Positions 58,068-64,000 of a stretch of 64,000 nucleotides of DNA are shown here, piece after piece. The stretch is from CAWDPQ01 sp963804245. Lineage in GTDB: Bacteria > Acidobacteriota > Vicinamibacteria > Vicinamibacterales > 2-12-FULL-66-21. The stretch is from assembly GCA_963804245.1 (NCBI GenBank), contig CAWDPQ010000020.1, forward strand, positions 186,001 through 250,000. The letters run 5' to 3'. Position numbers and translations under genes: made by a program. Below the pieces are notes generated by a model. That model was not told where the DNA came from. It was given only the letters and a program-made list of their open reading frames with translations, and searched no databases. Each line of letters opens with the position of its first letter. Position 1 is the first letter of the stretch.

Positions 58068-58623
58068 ATGCGATCTCGTTATGTTCAGGCGGCCGCGGCG
58101 CTGGCGATGGCAATCGTTCTCGCCGTCCCTGCGGCTGCGCAACAAGCGACCACGGGCAAACCGCTTCGCGATCCGGATGTCATTTACGTACCTACTCCGC
58201 AGGAAGTCGTCGACGCGATGCTGACGATGGCGAACGTGACCGGCAAAGATGTCGTCTACGACCTCGGCTCGGGCGATGGTCGGATTCCGATCACCGCGGC
58301 TCAGAAATACGGCGCACGCGCCATCGGGATCGACATCAACCCTGAGCGCATCAAGGAAGCGGAAGCCAACCTGGCAAAGGCCAACGTCGGCGACAAGGTG
58401 AAGTTCCTCAATCAGGATCTCTTCGAGACCGACATCAGCCAGGCGACGGTGGTTACCCTGTACCTGCTGCCCTCGCTCAATCTCAAACTGATGCCGACGC
58501 TGAAGAAGTTGAAGCCTGGAACGCGAATTGTCTCGCACAGCTTCGACATGGGAACGTGACTGGCCGCCGGAGAAGACGCAGGACGTCAACGGCCGCACGA
58601 TTTACTACTGGACGATCAAATAA
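58068..58623 (+). CDS. Exported SAM-binding methyltransferase-like protein, frameshifted
   Basis: The protein has about 184 residues. A clear signal peptide (ALAMAIVLAVPAAAQQ) precedes a class I methyltransferase fold: VYVPTPQEVV-like lead, motif I VVYDLGSGDGRIPITAA, AIGIDINPERIKEAEANL, FLNQDLFETDIS and TVVTLYLLP. Near 58553 one extra base shifts the frame; the other frame continues DWPPEKTQDVNGRTIYYWTIK to a stop at 58621-58623. An AAGGAG site lies seven bases before ATG 58068, and a TATAAA -10 box is at 58003-58008. Methyltransferases with a Sec signal are puzzling because SAM is cytoplasmic. Confidence 0.8.
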
Positions 58624-58714
58624 GAAAGGACGAAGGAAGAAGGAAGAAGAAAGTTCTCACTCCTTTCTTCTTCCTTTCTTCATCCTTCGTCCTTCTTCAT
58701 TCATCCTTTCTTTC
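58622..58714. repeat. Inverted heptamer arrays between convergent genes
   Basis: GAAGGA-type units (58622-58653) are followed after eight bases by TCCTTC-type units (58661-58714). The halves are complementary and form a long imperfect hairpin in the convergent gap. The right half runs into the 3' end of the kinase gene. It is a plausible bidirectional terminator. Confidence 0.8.
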
Positions 58715-61558
58715 CACTCTTCCCAGATAGCGGTCCAGCCAGTCCAGAGTCTCGCGAATGACGTCGTGCAGCGGCGGCAGGTGACCGCCGGGGAAGACGG
58801 CGTGCTTCTTGTCCGCCGCTACGGGTCCGAGCGCGTTGAACAACGGCTTCTGAACCGCTTCGAGCGGCTCCTCGAAATCCTCCCTTCCATTGATCATCAG
58901 CGTCGGCACGCGGACCCGAGGCGCGAAGTTGATGGTGTCGATCTCACCCGGTACTCGCAGTGGGCTGAGGCCACCGGCGAGAAGAATGCTCGCCTTGAAT
59001 CGCTGTTCCACAGCGGTGAGCGTCACGCCGGCCTCGGCACCGAGGCTGAGCCCATAGAAGGCAAAGCGACCGCGATCGATGTCCGGGCGGGTCTCAAGGT
59101 AATCCATCGAGCGCCCCAGGTCCTTTCCCCATGCGAGCATCAAATCGCGGAATTCGAGCACTGACGCAGAGGCCGACGGCCCACGCTCGTAGGTCCCCTT
59201 GTAGATCGGAAACATCACGGCACGACCGCTCTTGATGAGGAACTCGAAGAACCGCATGCGGAGCTCGCGGCTCGATGTGAGTCCTCGAGAATCACTCCCT
59301 GGAAAGTAGACAACCGACTGGTAAGGCGGCCGACCATGCATGGGTAGGAACAGATGCGCGCGCATGCGCTCGCCGCCGTAAGCGGCGTCGAACGTGACGG
59401 TCTCGCGACGCCATGTGGGCAACTCTTCGACAGCTTCGACTTTGCTGTTGAGCGGCCCGCGATCGTATCGGTAGAGGCTACGATAGACCTCGAAGATTTG
59501 ATCGCTGACGGGAGGTTCCTTCGAGTAATCCCGGGACAGCCGCTCGACCGAAGCCAACGCAGCCGGCAACGGAGGAGAGATGTACTTGACCAACCGGAAA
59601 CCGTGTGTCGACGCACGCGTCAATGGCTGCTGACCATCCAGGTCTGTGTATCTGTACGACGGTTCATTCCACGCGCCGCCGAGGATGAACCGCTTGCCTT
59701 GGGATTCGTTCCAGCACCATTCCTTGACGTTGCCGGCCATGTCGTAGGTACCGAATGCACCGATACCGTCGGCCGAACCAACCGTGACGGGACCCTTACC
59801 AGAGAAGTTACTGAAGGCCAGGATGTCTGAAAAAATCCGAAAGTCGGCTGCCCGGCTCCAATCGTAGATCGTCGGAAGCGCCTTTCCCGCAAACACTGCG
59901 TACGCTGCCGCCTCGTACCAGCTCACTCCCCCGACCGGCAGGTCGTCCTGACCATCTGGGTAGGCTCCGAGCTCCCATCCGGCCGGAGCCGGCCGGCCCG
60001 TTGCGTCGCGCAACCTCGCCGTCGCCTGCTCCCAGTCGAGGTGCTTGCCGTTGTCCACGAACGGGACCTGCCAGAATCTGCGCGTCCGGTACCCGCCAGC
60101 GTCCACGAAGGCTTTGAACTGTTTGTTCGTCACCTCGCGTGCGTCCATCCAGAAGTCTCCAAGCGTCATCTGGGTGGCGCCCACGCCGACAGGTCCCCCG
60201 ACGACGCGAACCATGCCTGGCGGCGCAGCGCCCACGGGATCGAGCTTTACAGCAATTCGCCGGCCGGAGAGCGAGGCTTCGACCGACTGGTAACCATCCT
60301 TCGACATGCGTACCCGCAGCATCCCGAATGGAATGCGAACATCCGTGAGCGGCGTGCGACCAAGCGAATACCACGGCGCGTTGGAAGTCAGGTAACCCTT
60401 CATTTCAACGGACGAATCGGGCGGATCGCTTGTAATTGTCGCCAGCACCGTCGAGTTGAAGTACATCTGCCGCAAATGCGGGTCGTCTGGCACCACAGTC
60501 AATGCCTGCTGTGCGAGTCGATACGCGGCGTCATATTCTTCACGATCGGACAGCCGCTGGATTTCCGGCATCGCAACGTTGCGAGCCCAACGCGCCCGGT
60601 CTGCCGAGCGCCACACCCACCAGCCGCCGGCAGCGCACAGCACGAGGAGAACGACGAGCGGCACGAGGAAGATCGGCCGACGAAGCAGCGTTAGCGCGCT
60701 CGCCGACGGGCGATCCATTCGGGGCCGCAGCCCCAGAATCGCCGTCTCGATTTCGTCGGCCGACGGTCTCGCCGCGGGATCTCTGCCGGTCGTTCTCGCC
60801 ACCAGCCGCGCGAGATCGGCTGGCACGTCGGGCCGAATGTTCCCCACCTGTGGGTACTTGCCTTCGAGCAACGTCGCCAGGGTGGAAAACGCGCTGTCGC
60901 CTGCTATCATCCGGCGGCCCGTGAGCATCTCATGCAGGACCGCGCCGAAAGAGAAGATGTCGCTGCGCGAGTCTGCGGTCAGGCCCCTGGCTTGCTCCGG
61001 CGACATGTACGCCACCGTCCCCAGCACGGTGCCGGCAGCGGTAGGGTCGGTCACCATCACTGTAGATTCTTCCGGCCGTGCCTCACGCGCCGCGAGCTTC
61101 GCCAGTCCGAAATCGAGCACCTTCACGCGGCCGTCGTCGGCAACCATGATGTTCGCCGGCTTGATGTCGCGGTGGACGATGCCGGCGGAATGCGCAACCT
61201 TCAACGCAGATACGATCTGCGCGGCATAATCCAGCACTGTGTTGACGGGCAGACCCCCCGTCGGAATGACCTGAGACAGCGGGCGGCCGCCAACGAGCTC
61301 CATCACCATGAAGTGGATGCCGTCGACGGAATCGATATCGTGGATCGTGACGATGTTGGGATGGTTCAGCGCCGATGCGGCGCGTGCCTCCCGGATGAAC
61401 CTGGCGCGCCGCTCCTCGTCGGCAATGGCTGCGGGAGGAAGAACCTTGATTGCGACGACACGTCCCAGGCGGATGTCCGTGGCCGCGTACACCACGCCCA
61501 TTCCGCCCTCTCCGACCTTAGACGTGACGGAATAGTGGGAAAGAGTGCTGCCGATCAT
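58697..61558 (-). CDS. Ser/Thr kinase fused to PEGA, SUMF1-like and alpha/beta-hydrolase domains
   Basis: The protein has 953 residues. The eukaryote-like kinase domain covers about 1-260, with YSVTSKVGEGGMGVVYAA, VAIKVL, IVHRDIKPANIMV and KVLDFGLAKLA. One transmembrane helix is at about 295-320. A PEGA domain includes IPFGMLRVRMSKDGYQSVEA. A formylglycine-generating enzyme-like domain has DFWMDAREVTNKQFKAFVDA, PVGGVSWYEAAAYAVF and YDMAGNVKEWCWNESQGKRF. The C-terminal hydrolase has YGLSLGAEAGVTLTA as nucleophile elbow and a late GGHLPPLHD histidine. ATG 61558 is taken. It probably senses outside the membrane and signals inwards; substrates are unknown. Confidence 0.9.
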   Translation of the reverse strand: MIGSTLSHYSVTSKVGEGGMGVVYAATDIRLGRVVAIKVLPPAAIADEERRARFIREARAASALNHPNIVTIHDIDSVDGIHFMVMELVGGRPLSQVIPTGGLPVNTVLDYAAQIVSALKVAHSAGIVHRDIKPANIMVADDGRVKVLDFGLAKLAAREARPEESTVMVTDPTAAGTVLGTVAYMSPEQARGLTADSRSDIFSFGAVLHEMLTGRRMIAGDSAFSTLATLLEGKYPQVGNIRPDVPADLARLVARTTGRDPAARPSADEIETAILGLRPRMDRPSASALTLLRRPIFLVPLVVLLVLCAAGGWWVWRSADRARWARNVAMPEIQRLSDREEYDAAYRLAQQALTVVPDDPHLRQMYFNSTVLATITSDPPDSSVEMKGYLTSNAPWYSLGRTPLTDVRIPFGMLRVRMSKDGYQSVEASLSGRRIAVKLDPVGAAPPGMVRVVGGPVGVGATQMTLGDFWMDAREVTNKQFKAFVDAGGYRTRRFWQVPFVDNGKHLDWEQATARLRDATGRPAPAGWELGAYPDGQDDLPVGGVSWYEAAAYAVFAGKALPTIYDWSRAADFRIFSDILAFSNFSGKGPVTVGSADGIGAFGTYDMAGNVKEWCWNESQGKRFILGGAWNEPSYRYTDLDGQQPLTRASTHGFRLVKYISPPLPAALASVERLSRDYSKEPPVSDQIFEVYRSLYRYDRGPLNSKVEAVEELPTWRRETVTFDAAYGGERMRAHLFLPMHGRPPYQSVVYFPGSDSRGLTSSRELRMRFFEFLIKSGRAVMFPIYKGTYERGPSASASVLEFRDLMLAWGKDLGRSMDYLETRPDIDRGRFAFYGLSLGAEAGVTLTAVEQRFKASILLAGGLSPLRVPGEIDTINFAPRVRVPTLMINGREDFEEPLEAVQKPLFNALGPVAADKKHAVFPGGHLPPLHDVIRETLDWLDRYLGRVERKDE

Positions 61559-61618
61559 GGTGTGGGGCCGGATGGTCGGAGTTTGTTTGCCCACGCTGAA
61601 GCCGCAGGAGCGGCGCGG

Positions 61619-62733
61619 CTACAGCGGTTCGTGTACTGCGTCTCCCTCCGCCGTTTCGTGCCCGCCGAAATATTCCTTCGCCTCCGGCCGCTTGATCTGT
61701 GAGTGCGAGACGACGCGATCGCGCCTGAGACCGCGAAAGTCTTCGAGCGTCGCCCAGCCGCGGCGATCGAGGAACTCGGTCATCCCGGTCGTCAGCCCCT
61801 TGATCACGCTTGGCCCGATGGCGTGGTCGAGCATGGCGGCCGTGCAGACCTGCACCGTTCCGCATCCCAGCAGGAAATAGTTCAAGGCATGGGTAAAGTC
61901 GGCGATGCCGCCGATGCCCGAGAAGCTGCCGGCCGGAAATGCGCTCGTGAGCTGCGCGATCTTGGCGATCGACAGCGGCAGGATCGCGGGTCCGCCCAGC
62001 CCTCCACTCGAGACGTAGCCCTCCACGTTCATCTCGAACTCGAGGCTGTCGGGATCGATGAGCGGCAGGGACGGGAACGTGTTGGACGACACGATCGCGT
62101 CGGCTCCGCCGTTGATTGAGGCGCGGGCTTCGGCAACGATGTCGGTCGTCGAGGGGGTGAGCTTGCACCAGACCGGCACCCGGGACACGTCCTTGACGAC
62201 CTGCGTGACGACCGAGATGAGCCCCTGATCCTTGCCGATGTTGGAGCCCATGTCCTTGCGATCCATGTGCGGACACGACAGGTTGAGCTCGAAGGCGTCG
62301 GCCCCGGCGTCCTGACAGGCGGTCGCCAGCGTCTGCCAGTTCGACAGCTCGCGATCGCTGCCCGACCCGGCCATGATCGAGGCCACCAGGATCCGGTCCG
62401 GATGCGAGGATTTGATCCGCTCGATGCGGGGGATCCACCAGTCGAGCGCCTTGTCGGAGATGAGCTCCCAGTTCCAGGACGAGTGCAGCGCGCTCCCGGC
62501 CGCTTCTGCATCGACAGATGGTACGAATCGCTGTCGGCCCGCAGGAACTTCGTTTTCGGCCCCTTGACGTTGATCACCGGGTGCAAGCCGATGGTCTTGG
62601 TCACGACGCCACCCCAACCGGCATCGAAGGCCCGCAGGATGTTGCTCTCCGATTCCGTCGGCGGAGCCGACGAGAGCAGAAACGGGTTGCGGAACTGCAG
62701 ACCGGTGAACGTCACGGACAAATTCACCGCCAT
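61619..62733 (-). CDS. preA: Dihydropyrimidine dehydrogenase subunit PreA-like, frameshifted
   Basis: This class of dihydroorotate/dihydropyrimidine dehydrogenase reduces uracil or thymine in the reductive catabolic route. N-terminal: LSVTFTGLQFRNPFLLSSAP and FDAGWGGVVTKTIGLHPVIN. The active region is ELNLSCPHMDRKDMGSNIGK, then VPVWCKLTPSTTDIV, a Gly-rich FMN-phosphate site and GCGTVQVCTAAML. Unlike full PreA, the C-terminal ferredoxin [4Fe-4S] domain appears to be absent. The frame changes near 62500 and suggests one missing base. ATG 62733 has GGAGGG upstream. The adjacent divergent gene is a beta-ureidopropionase-like protein. Confidence 0.8.
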
Positions 62734-62922
62734 CGCCCTCCATCTTTTAACCGGGGGGCTTCGCCCCGCCGGCCCCCCAGCGCCGTCGCTCGCGGGGCCC
62801 TCACTGCCCGCTTCCGCTAAGCTACCGCGGACGCGCTGTGCGCGCCTAGCCGTGATGCGGCAGAAGATCAATTTCTCGGAAAGCGCCGCATAACGGCCCA
62901 GAGAAGGCAAATTATGACACGG

Positions 62923-62952
62923 TTGACGGGCCTGCGCCCGGGGGACTATCTT
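62923..62952 (+). promoter_or_regulatory. Sigma-70-like promoter TTGACG-18-TATCTT
   Basis: TTGACG (62923-62928) and TATCTT (62947-62952) are separated by 18 bases upstream of the amidohydrolase ATG at 62988. A GGAGGG ribosome site lies just before that ATG. A CATAAT box on the other strand at 62916-62911 may drive preA. Confidence 0.5.
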
Positions 62953-62987
62953 CCGGCTCTTGCACCTGCGCACTTCGGAGGGCTTCC

Positions 62988-63857
62988 ATGAACCGCGTCG
63001 TCCGCGGCGGCTTGATACAGGTCAAAGCGGATATATCGCTCGACGGCACTGCTGAAGAGATCAAGCGCCGAATGTTCGAGAAGCACGTGCCGCTCATCGA
63101 GGAGGCGGCGCGGCGGGGCGTCCAGCTGCTTTGTCTGCAGGAGCTCTTCAATGGCCCGTATTTCTGCGCCGAGCAGCAGCCGCGCTGGTACGAGATGGTC
63201 GAGCGGATCCCCGACGGCCCGACCATCCGCCTGATGCAGGATCTGGCCAAGAAGCACGGCATGGTCATCGTCGTGCCGATCTACGAAGAAGAGATCACGG
63301 GCATCTACTACAACTCCGCCGCCGTCATCGACGCCGACGGACGGTATCTCGGCAAGTACCGGAAGCACCATATCCCGCACGTCGGGCCGGGATTCTGGGA
63401 GAAGTTCTACTTCCGTCCCGGGAACCTGGGCTATCCCGTGTTCGACACGGCGGCCGGCAAGGTTGGTGTGTACATCTGCTACGACCGGCACTTCCCCGAG
63501 GGTGCCCGCATTCTCGGGTTGAACGGCGCCGAGATTGTGTTGAACCCGTCGGCAACTGTCGCCGGGCTCTCCGAATACTTGTGGAAACTCGAGCAGCCCG
63601 CGCACGCTGTCGCCAACGGCTATTTCGTCGGCGCCATCAATCGAGTCGGTGTCGAGGCTCCCTGGAACATCGGCGAGTTCTACGGGCAGAGCTACTTCTG
63701 CGATCCACGCGGCCAGATTATTTCCATCGGCAGCCGGGACCGCGACGAGCTCGTCGTCGCCGATCTCGATCTCCAGCTCATTCAGCAGGTGCGCAACACC
63801 TGGCAGTTCTACCGGGATCGCCGCCCGGAAACCTACGGCGCCATCACTGCTATATGA
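62988..63857 (+). CDS. Nitrilase-superfamily amidohydrolase, beta-ureidopropionase-like
   Basis: The protein has 289 residues. The Glu-Lys-Cys triad is visible in CLQELFNGPYFC (E), GKYRKHHIPHV (K) and GVYICYDRHFPEGAR (C). The HIPHVGPGFWEKFYF block is typical of beta-alanine synthase and N-carbamoyl hydrolases. It would hydrolyse N-carbamoyl-beta-alanine, the third step of reductive pyrimidine breakdown. ATG 62988 is preceded by GGAGGG. Its stop overlaps the dehydrogenase start (ATGA). Confidence 0.88.
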   Translation: MNRVVRGGLIQVKADISLDGTAEEIKRRMFEKHVPLIEEAARRGVQLLCLQELFNGPYFCAEQQPRWYEMVERIPDGPTIRLMQDLAKKHGMVIVVPIYEEEITGIYYNSAAVIDADGRYLGKYRKHHIPHVGPGFWEKFYFRPGNLGYPVFDTAAGKVGVYICYDRHFPEGARILGLNGAEIVLNPSATVAGLSEYLWKLEQPAHAVANGYFVGAINRVGVEAPWNIGEFYGQSYFCDPRGQIISIGSRDRDELVVADLDLQLIQQVRNTWQFYRDRRPETYGAITAI

Positions 63858-64000
63858 CACCTGTTGAAACCGCTACGTTCAGATCGGCAACCGTCAAGAC
63901 GATCAACAACTTCATCGGAGGCGAATGGCGCGAGTCCACGGGCACGACGCATACCCGATCGCAACCCGGCAGATGCCACCGAGGTCATCGGCGAAGCGCC
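63854..64000 (+). CDS. Methylmalonate/malonate-semialdehyde dehydrogenase, 3' partial, frameshifted
   Basis: The first 49 codons are in the window. KTINNFIGGEWRESTGT matches the N-terminus of CoA-acylating semialdehyde dehydrogenases (MmsA). The frame breaks near 63958, and RNPADATEVIGEA continues one base over, so an extra base is inferred. The rest is outside the window. The gene is coupled to the amidohydrolase. Oxidation of the semialdehyde made from beta-alanine would follow beta-ureidopropionase in pyrimidine catabolism. Confidence 0.75.
   Translation, partial: MTPVETATFRSATVKTINNFIGGEWRESTGTTHTRSQPGRCHRGHRRSA

Noticed and set aside
61559..61594. GTG 61594 as kinase start
   Set aside because: The 12 extra residues are not part of the kinase fold; ATG 61558 gives the usual N-terminus two to three residues before the first strand.

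Overview
The window is GC-rich bacterial chromosome with no phage, transposase, rRNA or tRNA gene that I could see. The gene repertoire suggests an uncultured Acidobacteriota, probably close to Vicinamibacteria. Pointers are PEGA/SUMF1-type Ser/Thr kinase fusions, a fused E1 alpha-beta dehydrogenase, a cytochrome b fused to two c-haem sites, exported HEAT-repeat proteins and intergenic heptamer arrays. The placement is an inference from gene style, not from a marker-gene tree.

Layout. 1-22300 is a surface-glycan and lipid-linked sugar locus: a GT-B-like protein, an NDP-sugar epimerase, radical SAM enzymes, methyltransferases, a Wzx-like flippase, several polytopic PMT-type glycosyltransferases, a polysaccharide deacetylase-like protein and a GT4. 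22300-30300 is mixed housekeeping: YqeY, MurJ, an MFS carrier, a rhomboid protease, a cupin, fused E1 dehydrogenase and a secreted propeller-like protein. 30300-39100 is a compact gas-vesicle-type cluster in two convergent arms. It has three GvpA-family proteins, three GvpF/L proteins, GvpG, GvpK, a tandem ArsA/Get3-like ATPase, and a sensor kinase plus receiver inside the operon. 39200-45900 has a CBS protein, an acyl-CoA synthetase, OpcA, Zwf and a Rieske/cytochrome b-cc pair. 46200-51500 is a lower-GC patch of three more membrane glycosyltransferases. 51570-54150 is an ECF sigma, zinc anti-sigma and HEAT-protein operon. 54300-61600 has an outer-membrane barrel, TypA, YbaK, an HD hydrolase, an exported methyltransferase and a giant kinase fusion. 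61600-64000 looks like reductive pyrimidine catabolism: PreA, a beta-ureidopropionase-like amidohydrolase and the start of a semialdehyde dehydrogenase.

Reading quality. About twenty genes are broken by a single-base shift, and nearly all shifts behave as one extra base. The proteins resume perfectly in the next frame. I therefore treat these as probable sequence errors and annotate each as one gene, stating where the frame changes.

Expression signals. Several genes lacking a Shine-Dalgarno site have a TANNNT-like -10 box only 6-10 bases before the start codon, which implies leaderless mRNAs. Other genes are tightly packed with ATGA or GTGA stop-start overlaps. Many intergenic gaps hold 7-bp (one 8-bp) tandem repeat arrays, some with an inverted copy that could fold into hairpins.
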